Part shown: positions 1-8,412 of the stretch, piece after piece
Position numbering within the stretch: the first letter of the stretch is position 1
How the letters are laid out: each line of letters opens with the position of its first letter
Source: Oscillospiraceae bacterium
Lineage (GTDB): Bacteria; Bacillota; Clostridia; Oscillospirales; Oscillospiraceae
Direction: 5' to 3'
DNA length: 49,451 nucleotides
Assembly: GCA_017410425.1 (NCBI GenBank)
Contig: JAFQQV010000044.1
Span: 1-49,451, forward strand
The notes under the pieces: model-generated
What the model saw: only the letters and a program-made list of their open reading frames with translations
What the model was told of the DNA's origin: nothing
Database searches by the model: none
Position numbers and translations under genes: made by a program

Positions 1-209
1 ACCAGTTGTCGTGCCAACGGCACAGCTGGGTAGCTACGTCTGGACGAGATAAACGCTGAAGGCATCTAAGCGTGAAACTCTCCCTAAGATAAGATCTCCC
101 ATCCATTATGGAGTAAGGGACGAAGAAGACTACTTCGTTGATAGGTCGGCGGTGTAAGCGCAGTAATGTGTTCAGCCAACCGATACTAATAACCCGAGGG
201 CTTGACCTA
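1..209 (+). rRNA. 23S ribosomal RNA, 3' end (partial)
   Basis: The window opens inside a 23S rRNA gene. The sequence matches the conserved 3' portion, including the segments reading ctggacgagataaacgctga and gtgaaactctccctaagat, and the terminal run cgagggcttgacct. The 5' part lies outside the window. The 3' end is placed at about 209 by analogy with other bacterial 23S genes, so it may be off by a few bases. The next 63 bases are the 23S-5S spacer. Confidence 0.95.
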
Positions 210-272
210 CATTATGCAGGCAGGAGCCTTGCTCTTATCCTCTGTTTAGTTTTCAGGGTGCAATAAAAAAGA

Positions 273-390
<118 letters not shown>

Positions 391-393
391 CAA

Positions 394-428
394 AAAAAAC
401 CATCCTCTTACGAGGGTGGTTTTTTCTT
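394..428 (+). terminator. rrn operon terminator
   Basis: An intrinsic terminator lies directly after 5S. The stem AAACCATCCTC / GAGGGTGGTTT has a short TTAC loop and is followed by a run of T (416-428). It ends the ribosomal RNA operon. Confidence 0.9.
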
Positions 429-520
429 TTCCCCTTCCTATTATATTTATATATGTAGAGATTTTAATTTTCCAGTCTTTTTAAACACTTTATATACTAT
501 GTTGGAACTAGGATTTGCTC

Positions 521-548
521 TTGACTTAAAAACAAAATGTGGTAAACT
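521..548 (+). promoter_or_regulatory. promoter of the rubrerythrin gene
   Basis: A -35 element TTGACT (521-526) and a -10 element TAAACT (543-548) are separated by 16 bp. Just downstream is a short inverted repeat, AGCGC-ttagg-GCGCT (561-575), which could be an operator. The ribosome binding site AAGGAG is at 589-594. Confidence 0.55.
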
Positions 549-603
549 CTTTATGTAATAAGCGCTTAGGGCGCTAATTTCTATTTCTAAGGAGATGTAG
601 ATT

Positions 604-1143
604 ATGGCAAACAAATACGCTGGCACCAAGACCGAGAAGAACCTGTGGGAGGCATTCGCAGGCGAATCCCAGGCAAGAAATAAATACACCTATTTTGCCT
701 CCGTTGCAAAGAAGGCCGGCTTTGAGCAGATCGCTGAGCTGTTCCTGAAGACCGCTGACAATGAGAAAGAGCATGCAAAGCTCTGGTTCAAGGAGCTGGG
801 CGAGCTGGGCGATACCGCACAGAACCTGCTGCACGCTGCAGAGGGCGAGAATTACGAGTGGACCGACATGTATGATCGCATGGCCAAGGAAGCAGAGGAA
901 GAGGGCTTTACCGCTCTGGCTGCAAAGTTCCGCGGCGCAGCAAAGATCGAAAAGGAGCATGAAGAGCGTTACAGAGCTCTGCTCAACAATGTTGAGACTG
1001 CAAAGGTCTTCGAGAAGATGGATGTTCAGGTTTGGGAGTGCCGTAACTGCGGTCACCTGGTCGTTGGCACCAAGGCTCCTCTGGCCTGCCCCGTTTGCGC
1101 ACACCCCCAGGCTTACTTCGAAGTAAGAAAAGAGAACTGGTAA
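604..1143 (+). CDS. rbr: rubrerythrin
   Basis: A 179-residue rubrerythrin, a cytoplasmic non-haem iron peroxidase that reduces hydrogen peroxide in anaerobes. The N-terminal four-helix ferritin-like domain (about residues 1-140) carries the diiron-site glutamates in ESQARNKY, the segment DNEKEHAK and the segment IEKEHEERY. The C-terminal rubredoxin domain has the two knuckles CRNCG and CPVC that bind one iron. Length is close to the family norm of about 180-190. The ATG follows AAGGAG at nine bases. It is a single-gene unit between its own promoter and a bidirectional terminator. The identification is secure; the control of its expression by peroxide is not visible here beyond a small palindrome upstream. 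Confidence 0.96.
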   Translation: MANKYAGTKTEKNLWEAFAGESQARNKYTYFASVAKKAGFEQIAELFLKTADNEKEHAKLWFKELGELGDTAQNLLHAAEGENYEWTDMYDRMAKEAEEEGFTALAAKFRGAAKIEKEHEERYRALLNNVETAKVFEKMDVQVWECRNCGHLVVGTKAPLACPVCAHPQAYFEVRKENW

Positions 1144-1174
1144 TCTGTTCTTAGATAAATATGATAATGTAAAA

Positions 1175-1206
1175 AATAAGCTGGTCTTATGACCAGCTTA
1201 TTTTTT
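1175..1206. terminator. bidirectional terminator
   Basis: A perfect 12-bp stem AATAAGCTGGTC / GACCAGCTTATT with a TTAT loop is flanked by A and T runs on both sides. It can end rbr on the plus strand and the small membrane protein on the minus strand, whose stop codon lies inside it. Confidence 0.9.
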
Positions 1207-1389
1207 CATTTTCTTTGCGTAGGAAAACATCCATACAACTATTATAATAAGGGCGATTATCACAGCCAAGGCAATTATTGTACCCAAAGCTCCGGTAATA
1301 ATTGCAGCAGCGCCGGATATAAGCTTGATTACAATGCTCACCACAGCGATAACGGCTATGATTGCCAGAACAAACAATGCAATTTTCAT
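1198..1389 (-). CDS. small hydrophobic membrane protein
   Basis: A 63-residue protein of unknown function. Almost all of it is apolar (Ile, Val, Ala, Leu), giving two likely membrane segments at about residues 3-22 and 26-54, with a basic end YAKKMKK. A good ribosome binding site, AAAGGAG, sits nine bases before the ATG, which supports real translation. It is the last gene of the minus-strand run, 14 bases after rluD, and its stop overlaps the terminator. No family is recognised; related tiny membrane proteins are common at the ends of such operons. Confidence 0.7.
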   Translation of the reverse strand: MKIALFVLAIIAVIAVVSIVIKLISGAAAIITGALGTIIALAVIIALIIIVVWMFSYAKKMKK

Positions 1390-1403
1390 ATCAGCAACTC
1401 CTT

Positions 1404-2324
1404 TTATGTTTCAGGGCCTAGCTTGGAAACTACCTGTACAAAGTACTCAGGCAGCGGACACTCCAAATGAACAGCTTCTCCACTTCTGGGGTGGACAAAA
1501 ACCAATTCCCTTGCGTGGAGGCACTGGCCTTCAAGGCCCTTCTCAGGGGAAGGTGAACCATAAACTCCATCGCCCAGCAGAGGGTGACCTATACTCTGCA
1601 TATGTACACGAATCTGATGTGTGCGCCCGGTTTCAAGAATGCAGCGGATATGAGAGTAAGCCTTATATGAAGCGATAAGTTCCCAGTGAGTAACTGCAGG
1701 CTTGGAGTTTTTCTCCGTCACTGCCATACGTTTGCGATCTATGGGATGGCGTCCAATGGGCTTGTTAACAGTGCCGGAGCTCTCCTTGAAGTTGCCGCGG
1801 ACAATAGCCTCATAAACGCGGTGCAGGCTATGGTCAGATAGCTGAGCCGACAGAGCTGCGTGGGCAAAATCGTTCTTAGCAACAATAAGCAGGCCAGAGG
1901 TGTCTTTATCAATACGGTGTACAATGCCGGGGCGGCGCTCACCTCCGATGCCGGAAAGACTGTCCCCACAGTGGTACATAAGTGCATTGACCAAAGTTCC
2001 ATCAGGATGACCGGGGGCAGGGTGAACAACCATGCCGCGAGCCTTGTTGATAACAACGAGATCTGCGTCTTCATAAACAATGTCCAAAGGAAGATTCTGG
2101 GCCACCAGAGGAATTTCCTGCAGATCAGGAAGCTGAAGGAAAATCTCATCACCAATATTGCAGCGGTAATTCTTTTTTACAGCTTTTCCGTCTATGCAGA
2201 CGTGTCCCTGCTCCAACAATTTCTGGATCTGGCTTCGGCTGAAATCAGGCAAATTGCGCGCAAGGAGAGCGTCGATACGTTCGCCGCTCTCCTCTGCCTT
2301 GATTATAGTATCAAAATTTTCCAT
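1404..2324 (-). CDS. rluD: RluA/RluD-family 23S rRNA pseudouridine synthase
   Basis: A 306-residue pseudouridine synthase that converts specific uridines in large-subunit rRNA to pseudouridine. An N-terminal S4 RNA-binding domain (about residues 13-75) is followed by the catalytic domain with HRIDKDTSGLLIVAK, which holds the catalytic Asp, and with the family motif GRTHQIRVHMQSIGHPLLGD near residue 250. Its ATG overlaps the lspA stop by one base (TAATG), so the two are translationally coupled. The lspA-rluD order matches the lspA-ylyB arrangement of many Firmicutes. The exact target uridines cannot be told from sequence, so the RluD assignment within the family is by context. Confidence 0.92.
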   Translation of the reverse strand: MENFDTIIKAEESGERIDALLARNLPDFSRSQIQKLLEQGHVCIDGKAVKKNYRCNIGDEIFLQLPDLQEIPLVAQNLPLDIVYEDADLVVINKARGMVVHPAPGHPDGTLVNALMYHCGDSLSGIGGERRPGIVHRIDKDTSGLLIVAKNDFAHAALSAQLSDHSLHRVYEAIVRGNFKESSGTVNKPIGRHPIDRKRMAVTEKNSKPAVTHWELIASYKAYSHIRCILETGRTHQIRVHMQSIGHPLLGDGVYGSPSPEKGLEGQCLHARELVFVHPRSGEAVHLECPLPEYFVQVVSKLGPET

Positions 2325-3397
2325 TACTTGAACTCAGCGAGAATATCGTCCAGGTTAAAGTCGTCTTTTGCCTTTGCGGCGGGTTTGGGCTGGGGCTTGG
2401 GTTCTGCAGCTTTCCTCACAGGCTCTGCAACAGGGGTGGGAGCCACGTAACTGGGCTGTTCGACAGGCTGGACAGGGCGCTGAACAGGACGCTGCACGCT
2501 CTGTGCAGGACGAACACCAGTACCCATTGCTTTTTCAGCAAAGTTTTCACTGCGCTCTGTTTCGTGCTTTGCGCTGGCCTTTTCCCATGCAGCAAAGGGA
2601 TCCTCAGCAGGCTGAGCTGCAGGCTGAACAGGACGACGGGGTTCTTTTCTGGGTTCTGCCTTACGCTCAGGGACCTCAGCGGGAGCAGCCTTACGGGTCT
2701 TTCTGCCGGGCTGGGGTTTAGGCTCGGAGGCCTCAGGCTTTTCAGAGGCTTTCATATTCATTGCCTTTAGCTGCTGTTCGCGATATTCTTCATACTCGCG
2801 CTCATACTTTTCCTGGCGGGATTTCTTGGATGCCCTGCGGGAAGCATTTCTCTTTTCCTTAAGCTTACCCATAAGAGGCTTGCGAACACGGATTTCATCG
2901 CCATACTCGTCGACTTCATCATCTTCATAGAGCTCGTCATCTATATCTTCATCGGGCTTTTCCAGAATCATTGCAATTGCAAAGAGAATAGCAAAAACAG
3001 TGATGAAAATATCAGCTACGTTGAAAATGGCAAAGTTAAAAAGCTCAACCTTGAACATATCCTGAACATAGCCATAAATAACGCGGTCTATCATGTTGCC
3101 GACACCGCCGGCTGCGACCATTGCAAGGCTCCAGCGGGCAAGACGGCCGGAGACAAAGTTGGTTGCCAAAGCCAGAACAACCAGAATAACAAACACCGCA
3201 GTTACTATGACAAAATAGATACGGGCGTTGCTGCCGCTGAGAATACCAAAGGCGGCGCCGGAGTTATGGACATTGACAAGAGAGATAACACCGGGAATGA
3301 ACTTGACGATATCAGTACCGAAAAGAGTGTTCTGAACCCAGAGCTTGACGGCCTGGTCAATAATAATAACCAGTATACCGACTATAGAATACAACAT
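2324..3397 (-). CDS. lspA: signal peptidase II with long cytoplasmic tail
   Basis: Lipoprotein signal peptidase, which cleaves the signal peptide before the lipidated Cys of prolipoproteins. The first ~150 residues form the usual four-helix membrane domain. They include HNSGAAFGIL, GGVGNMIDRVIYGYVQD with one catalytic Asp, and NVADIFIT with the other. Family members are normally about 150-170 residues; this one has 357. The extra ~200 residues are charged and low-complexity, rich in Lys, Glu, Pro and Ala, with an acidic stretch (EDIDDELYEDDEVDEYGDE), basic stretches and a conserved-looking end FNLDDILAEFK. By topology the tail should be cytoplasmic. The ATG has GGAGA eight bases upstream. The catalytic assignment is secure; the role of the tail is unknown. 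Confidence 0.93.
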   Translation of the reverse strand: MLYSIVGILVIIIDQAVKLWVQNTLFGTDIVKFIPGVISLVNVHNSGAAFGILSGSNARIYFVIVTAVFVILVVLALATNFVSGRLARWSLAMVAAGGVGNMIDRVIYGYVQDMFKVELFNFAIFNVADIFITVFAILFAIAMILEKPDEDIDDELYEDDEVDEYGDEIRVRKPLMGKLKEKRNASRRASKKSRQEKYEREYEEYREQQLKAMNMKASEKPEASEPKPQPGRKTRKAAPAEVPERKAEPRKEPRRPVQPAAQPAEDPFAAWEKASAKHETERSENFAEKAMGTGVRPAQSVQRPVQRPVQPVEQPSYVAPTPVAEPVRKAAEPKPQPKPAAKAKDDFNLDDILAEFK

Positions 3398-3463
3398 AAT
3401 AAAATCTCCAATCTGGATATATTACGTGGAGATTGGCCGATCAGAAATACCAAAATCCACCAA

Positions 3464-3497
3464 CCGGGATGGCAGAGCCAGAGCTTTGCCATCCCGG
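3464..3497 (-). terminator. hairpin after ileS
   Basis: An 11-bp perfect stem CCGGGATGGCA / TGCCATCCCGG lies between the ileS stop and lspA. On the minus strand only a weak T-rich stretch follows, so it may be a leaky terminator or mRNA stabiliser rather than a full stop. Confidence 0.5.
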
Positions 3498-3507
3498 ATG
3501 TTTTTAA

Positions 3508-6306
3508 TTAAAGCTTTGCAACAACTTCTGCGCAGCGGGGGCAGAGACCGGTTTCAGGATCGGCATCCACAGAGTGCATCCAGCAGCGGGGGCACTTGGT
3601 GCCGGCAGCCTCAGAGACTGCAATTTCCAGGCCGGGATTGTTGCTGCCAACGCCGGAAGCGGCCTGCTCGCCCAGCTCATCCTCGGTGATGAGGCAGGAG
3701 GAGACGATGAACAGCTCGCTCAGGTTCATGGAGGAGATAGCGTCAACAACTTCCTTGGCGCTCTCGTCCTTGACACGCAGAGTGACAGCGGCTTCCAAAG
3801 GCTTACCGATGCGCTTGGCTGCGCGGGCAGTCTCGATAACGCCGTTGACATCGTTACGAACGGAGATGAGCTTGTCCCACTGAGCCAGTTCCTCTTCGGA
3901 GAGTGCGTACTCAGCAAAAGGCTTGTTCATGTAGTTGAGAACGACGTTGCGGGCATCGTCTTCCTTGCGGTGGGGCATTGCCAGCCAGATCTCATCGCAG
4001 GTGTAGGCCAGGATGGGAGCAAACATCTTGGTAATGGAGTCAAGGATCAGGTACAGAGCGGTCTGAGCGCTGCGGCGCTTGAGGCCGTTGCGTTCCTCAC
4101 AGTAGAGGCGATCCTTGATAATATCAAGATAGAAGCTGGAAAGCTCAACAACGCAGAAATCGTTGATGGCGTGGGAAATGACATGGAACTCGTAGTTATT
4201 GTATGCCTCGGTGACCTTCTCAATAAGGGTGTTGAGCTTGGTGATAGCCCAGCGATCCAGAGGCAGCATTTCCTCTGCGGAAACCAGATTATCAGCGTCG
4301 AAGCCAGCCAGGTTGCCCAGGCAGTAGCGGGCGGTGTTGCGGAACTTCAGATAGTTCTGGCTCAGCTGCTTGAAGATTTCCTTGGAGCAGCGAACGTCAA
4401 CATGGTAGTCGGCAGAGCCGGCCCAGAGACGGACCATGTCAGCGCCGAATTCCTTGATGATGTCAGCGGGGTCAATGCCGTTGCCCAGGGACTTGTGCAT
4501 GGCGCGGCCGTCACCGGCGACGGTCCAGCCGTGGGTCAGGCACTCTTTGTAAGGTGCGCCCATGCCCAGAGCGCCGACAGCGGTCAGCAGGGAGGACTGG
4601 AACCAGCCACGATACTGGTCGCCGCCCTCAAGATACATATCGGAGGGCCAGAAGCCCTGGTCGCGCTTCATGGAAGCGTAGTGAGTGGAACCGGAGTCAA
4701 ACCAGCCGTCCAGAGTGTCGGTTTCCTTGTAGAAGTGGATACCGCCGCAGTGGGGGCACTTGAAGCCCTGAGGCAGAAGCTCGGCGGCCTCAAGCTCAAA
4801 CCATGCGTTGGAGCCGGACTTTTCGAAGATATTGGCAACAGACTCGATAGTCTCTTCAGTGCAGACGGGCTTGTTGCAGTCTTCGCAGTAGAATACGGGG
4901 ATGGGCAGACCCCAACGGCGCTGACGGGAGATGCACCAGTCTGCGCGCTCGCGGATCATTGCGCCCATGCGCTCCTTGCCCCATGCGGGCAGCCACTTGA
5001 CCTCATCGCAGGCCTTGACGGCGTCCTCTTTGAAGGAGTCAACGGAGCAGAACCACTGGGGAGTGGCGCGGAAGATGATGGGGCTCTTGCAGCGCCAGCA
5101 GTGGGGATAGCTGTGGATGATATCCTCGGAAGCAAAGAGCATGCCGCTCTCCTTCATATCGGCGAGGATGACGGGGTTGGATTCCTCGGTCTTGAGACCA
5201 GCGTACTTGCCGGCATAGTCGGTGTGGCGGCCCTGATCATCAACAGGAACGACCATTTCCATGCCGTAGCGCAGGCAGGTCTGATAGTCGTCTGCACCGA
5301 AGCCGGGAGCAGTGTGAACGCAGCCGGTACCGGATTCCATGGTGACGTAGTCAGCCAGCAGCAGGCGGGAGGTCTTGGGCAGGAAGGGATGCTGTGCCAG
5401 CATATTCTCGTAGAAGTTGCCGGGGTGAGTCTCAACGATTTCGTATTCCTCAACGCCGCCGACCTTCATGACCTTCTCGACCAGAGCCTCGGCCAGAATG
5501 TACATCTCGCCGTTTGCAGCCTTTACGACAGCGTAGCTCTCATCGGGGTGCATTGCGATGGCAAGGTTGCCGGGCAGGGTCCAGATAGTGGTGGTCCAAA
5601 TGACGAAGTTAAGCTTGGAGTGATCAAGGTGAGACAGCTTGCCCTGGTCGTCCTTCATGGGGAACTTGACGTAAACGGTGGTGCAGGGGTCGTCATGATA
5701 CTCGATCTCAGCCTCTGCAAGAGCAGTCTCGTCCTTGGCGCACCAGTACACGGGCTTGAGACCCTTGTAGATGTGGCCGTTCTGGTACATCTTACCGAAT
5801 ACACGGACTTCCTCAGCCTCAAATTCCTTGCTCATGGTGCGGTAGGGATGCTCCCAGTCACCGATGACACCGAGACGCTTGAAGCCTTCCATCTGGATAC
5901 CGATGTACTTTTCGGAATAAGCTTCGCATGCGTTGCGGAAGTCGGAAACACTCATCTGCTTGTGGTTGAGCTTCTGCTCCTTGATGATGGCAGATTCAAT
6001 AGGCATACCGTGGCAGTCCCAACCGGGAATGTAGGGAGTGTAATAGCCGCGCATTGCGTAGGAACGGGTGATAAAGTCTTTGATGGCCTTGTTCAGGGCA
6101 TGACCCATATGGATGTTGCCGTTGGAGAAGGGAGGGCCGTCATGCAGGTTGAAGCGGGGCTTACCCTCGTTCTTCTTGAGCATTTCGTTGTATATATCCA
6201 GCTCTTCCCAGTGCTTGAGCATCTGAGGCTCACGTGCGGGCAGACCTGCACGCATGGGAAAATCTGTCTTTGGAAGGTTGATAGTAGAGTTGAAATCCTG
6301 TGCCAT
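3508..6306 (-). CDS. ileS: isoleucyl-tRNA synthetase
   Basis: A 932-residue class I aminoacyl-tRNA synthetase that charges tRNA-Ile in the cytoplasm. The HIGH-type motif is seen as GNIHMGHALN near residue 65. The connective editing domain follows, including TTTIWTLPGNLAIA. The KMSKS loop appears as AMHKSLGN near residue 602, a divergent form. The C-terminus has a zinc knuckle, CPRCW and CPRC. The length is normal. It lies between divIVA and lspA, the usual place in Firmicutes. Only 89 bases separate it from divIVA, so there is no room for a T-box leader. Confidence 0.97.
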   Translation of the reverse strand: MAQDFNSTINLPKTDFPMRAGLPAREPQMLKHWEELDIYNEMLKKNEGKPRFNLHDGPPFSNGNIHMGHALNKAIKDFITRSYAMRGYYTPYIPGWDCHGMPIESAIIKEQKLNHKQMSVSDFRNACEAYSEKYIGIQMEGFKRLGVIGDWEHPYRTMSKEFEAEEVRVFGKMYQNGHIYKGLKPVYWCAKDETALAEAEIEYHDDPCTTVYVKFPMKDDQGKLSHLDHSKLNFVIWTTTIWTLPGNLAIAMHPDESYAVVKAANGEMYILAEALVEKVMKVGGVEEYEIVETHPGNFYENMLAQHPFLPKTSRLLLADYVTMESGTGCVHTAPGFGADDYQTCLRYGMEMVVPVDDQGRHTDYAGKYAGLKTEESNPVILADMKESGMLFASEDIIHSYPHCWRCKSPIIFRATPQWFCSVDSFKEDAVKACDEVKWLPAWGKERMGAMIRERADWCISRQRRWGLPIPVFYCEDCNKPVCTEETIESVANIFEKSGSNAWFELEAAELLPQGFKCPHCGGIHFYKETDTLDGWFDSGSTHYASMKRDQGFWPSDMYLEGGDQYRGWFQSSLLTAVGALGMGAPYKECLTHGWTVAGDGRAMHKSLGNGIDPADIIKEFGADMVRLWAGSADYHVDVRCSKEIFKQLSQNYLKFRNTARYCLGNLAGFDADNLVSAEEMLPLDRWAITKLNTLIEKVTEAYNNYEFHVISHAINDFCVVELSSFYLDIIKDRLYCEERNGLKRRSAQTALYLILDSITKMFAPILAYTCDEIWLAMPHRKEDDARNVVLNYMNKPFAEYALSEEELAQWDKLISVRNDVNGVIETARAAKRIGKPLEAAVTLRVKDESAKEVVDAISSMNLSELFIVSSCLITEDELGEQAASGVGSNNPGLEIAVSEAAGTKCPRCWMHSVDADPETGLCPRCAEVVAKL

Positions 6307-6350
6307 ATTCTTTTCTCCTGTTTAGTGTTTGTCTAGTAAAAAATCCAAAG

Positions 6351-6376
6351 GGGGCGTACGCAGATGCGCTCGCCCC
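6351..6376 (-). terminator. hairpin between divIVA and ileS
   Basis: An inverted repeat GGGGCG / CGCCCC has further pairing inside the loop. On the minus strand a T run follows only about eight bases after the stem (complement of 6338-6343). It may be an attenuating or leaky terminator. Confidence 0.4.
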
Positions 6377-6395
6377 GCTTAAAGTTTAATGGAAA

Positions 6396-7010
6396 TCAGA
6401 GGGAAAAAGTCTGGGTGCTGTCAAGCTTGCGAGGGCGCTGCTTTTCGACTGCGTCTATATCGAACTTAGCATCGGGAGCGGGCTGAATGCGGGCTGCCTT
6501 GCTCTCAACGCTGCGTACGGTTTCTTCAACAGCGGGAGCTTCGGCCTTCTCGGCAGGAGCATAGCCGCTGGCAATAGCTTCGATGTTCTCAAGCTGCTTG
6601 CCTACCAGGCCACGGATGTTCTCCAGGAACTTTGCGGTGGCAGCCTTTGCAGCCTCGAGGCGCTTCTCTTCAACATCGGCAAGCTCGCTGATGCCGCCGA
6701 CGGTCTCCTTAACCTGCTTTTCGGCTTCGGCGATCATGTTGGCAGCTCGCTGACGGGCCTCGGCCTCTATCTGAACAGCCAGCTTCTGAGCGGAGAGAAC
6801 GGCCATGTTAAGAGCTTCTTCATTTGCGCGGTACTCTTCGATCTTGTCAACGAGAACCTTCATCTTGCTCTTGAGAACGGCGTTTTCCTTCTGGGAAGCG
6901 GTAATGTCGTCGGCGATTTCTTCCAGAAATTCATCGACAGCAGCCATGTCATAGCCGCCCAGACGGGACTTTTCAAAACCTTTTTCACGAATATCCTGTG
7001 CAGTAATCAT
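6396..7010 (-). CDS. divIVA: DivIVA-family cell division/polarity protein
   Basis: A 204-residue DivIVA protein that binds curved membrane and organises division sites and poles. The N-terminal lipid-binding domain holds the typical segment KGFEKSRLGGYDMAAVDEFL, followed by a long coiled coil (about residues 30-145). The C-terminal ~50 residues are Ala/Glu-rich and probably unstructured. The ATG has AAAGGTGG seven bases upstream. Its position after sepF and before ileS is the classic ylm-cluster order. The RNA-binding gene ylmH and the membrane gene ylmG, often found between sepF and divIVA, are missing here. Confidence 0.92.
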   Translation of the reverse strand: MITAQDIREKGFEKSRLGGYDMAAVDEFLEEIADDITASQKENAVLKSKMKVLVDKIEEYRANEEALNMAVLSAQKLAVQIEAEARQRAANMIAEAEKQVKETVGGISELADVEEKRLEAAKAATAKFLENIRGLVGKQLENIEAIASGYAPAEKAEAPAVEETVRSVESKAARIQPAPDAKFDIDAVEKQRPRKLDSTQTFSL

Positions 7011-7043
7011 AACTTATCCACCTTTCAAGTTCTTGTGCCGGAC

Positions 7044-7625
7044 TTAGAAATAATGACTTTCGCTTTCGGGCTGTTCCGGCTGGGTGCCCAGTATATCTAC
7101 ATCCTGAGGGGTAATAAAATATGTCTTTGCAGAGACGGGGGTGATTTTGCCCTGGAGGGCAAAGGCAATGCCGCTGAGAAAGTCCAGCAGGCGTCTTGCA
7201 GTTTCACCGGCCACGCCTTCAAGAGTCATAACCACGGTCAGACCCTGGTTCATGTAGCTGACAAGCTCACCGGCTTCGTCAAAACTCTTGGGGCTGAAAA
7301 GAATAACAGAGGTGTCCCGGCCGCCAAAATTCATAGTGCGCTGCTTGGGTGCCTTTTGACGTGCAGGCTTTTTCTGCCCTCTTGCGCCAAAGATGCCGCC
7401 TTCTGCACCGGGCTTTTTGGGGGCAGCTTCTTCTGCAGGGGCAACAGCTCCGTCGCCGCCGAAGGAATTCTCAAAAGCCAGCTGTGCCGCGCTGATGGGA
7501 TTTTTTATCTTGGGTTCTGCCTTCTGCTTGGGCTGAGGTTTGAAACTGGGGTCGGCACCCTCGAAGAAATCTTCCTCGTCATCATAAGGCTGTGTTAATT
7601 TTTTAAGTTCATCCATGAAACCCAT
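7044..7625 (-). CDS. sepF: cell division protein SepF
   Basis: SepF binds FtsZ and the membrane, and supports septum formation. The ATG at 7625 is chosen because GGAGG lies six bases before it and the product then starts MGFMDELKKL, the usual short membrane-targeting helix; this gives 193 residues. A disordered Pro/Lys/Ala-rich linker (about residues 15-90) leads to the conserved SepF core beginning RTMNFGGRDTSVILFSPKSF. The core contains GEVAGETARRLLDFLSG-like residues (here GVAGETARRLLDFLSG). It is flanked by yggS and divIVA as in other Firmicutes. Confidence 0.94.
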   Translation of the reverse strand: MGFMDELKKLTQPYDDEEDFFEGADPSFKPQPKQKAEPKIKNPISAAQLAFENSFGGDGAVAPAEEAAPKKPGAEGGIFGARGQKKPARQKAPKQRTMNFGGRDTSVILFSPKSFDEAGELVSYMNQGLTVVMTLEGVAGETARRLLDFLSGIAFALQGKITPVSAKTYFITPQDVDILGTQPEQPESESHYF

Positions 7626-7687
7626 GGCAATCCTCCAAAGAGCATCGAAAAATTGACCGGGCACCTTCTTGGCTCAGAGACCGGCCT

Positions 7688-8389
7688 TTATTTGGCAGGG
7701 TAGTGGCGCTGACCGAAAATAGCAGTGCCCACCCGAATCATATTGGAACCGCAGGCAATTGCAGCTTCAAAGTCACCGCTCATGCCCATGGACATAAAGT
7801 CCATGTATACATTATCGTATTTTTTTTCGCTATTGTCAACAAAAAGCTGCTTCAAAAGCTGAAAAAATGGGATGTTTTCAGTTCCGTCGACGCAAATTGG
7901 GGGTACAGTCATAAGACCGCGGACCCTTATGCCGGGTAATTTGGATGCTTCATAGAGTGCAGTGCCCAGTTCATCGGGGCGAAAACCGGATTTTGAGGCC
8001 TCTGCGCCGGTGTTTATCTCAAGCAGAATGTCCTGCACAAGGCCCAGCTTCTGCGCCTGTTTATCAATGGCCTGCATCAGCTCCACGCTGTCAACACTGT
8101 GGATAAGCTTTACCACACCAACGAGGTACTTGACCTTGTTTTTCTGCAGAGTGCCGATGAAATGCAGCTCCGCACCCTCATAGGCACCCAGGGCGTTTTT
8201 GTCTCTCAGCTCCTGCACGCGGTTTTCGCCGCAGGCAGGAAGGCCCGCTGCGATGGCTTCGCGCACAGTGTCAGCATCGTTCATCTTACTCGCTCCGATG
8301 AGGAGGATATCGTTTTCATCCCTGCCGCAGGCTTTGGCGGCGGCAGCTACACGCGCTTTGACCTGCGCAAGGTTTTCAGCAATAGACAT
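7688..8389 (-). CDS. yggS: YggS/YlmE-family pyridoxal phosphate homeostasis protein
   Basis: A 233-residue PLP-binding protein with an alanine racemase-like barrel. It controls free PLP level and has no known catalytic turnover. The PLP lysine is in LIGASKMN near residue 35. Other family marks are GENRVQEL, HFIGTLQKNK, GLMTVPP, and MSMGMSGDFEAAI with GSNMIRVGTAIFG near the C-terminus. The start ATG is preceded by GAAGG. It is directly upstream of sepF, as ylmE is in Bacillus. Confidence 0.94.
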   Translation of the reverse strand: MSIAENLAQVKARVAAAAKACGRDENDILLIGASKMNDADTVREAIAAGLPACGENRVQELRDKNALGAYEGAELHFIGTLQKNKVKYLVGVVKLIHSVDSVELMQAIDKQAQKLGLVQDILLEINTGAEASKSGFRPDELGTALYEASKLPGIRVRGLMTVPPICVDGTENIPFFQLLKQLFVDNSEKKYDNVYMDFMSMGMSGDFEAAIACGSNMIRVGTAIFGQRHYPAK

Positions 8390-8412
8390 ATTCAGCCTTC
8401 TCTCTTTTTCAG

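Noticed and set aside
3574-6336. Long 920-codon open frame on the plus strand
   Set aside because: It is the reverse-complement shadow of ileS, which has all synthetase motifs; the plus-strand frame has no ribosome binding site and no recognisable protein.
6307-6395. T-box riboswitch before ileS
   Set aside because: The divIVA-ileS gap is only 89 bases and lacks the T-box sequence; just one hairpin is present.
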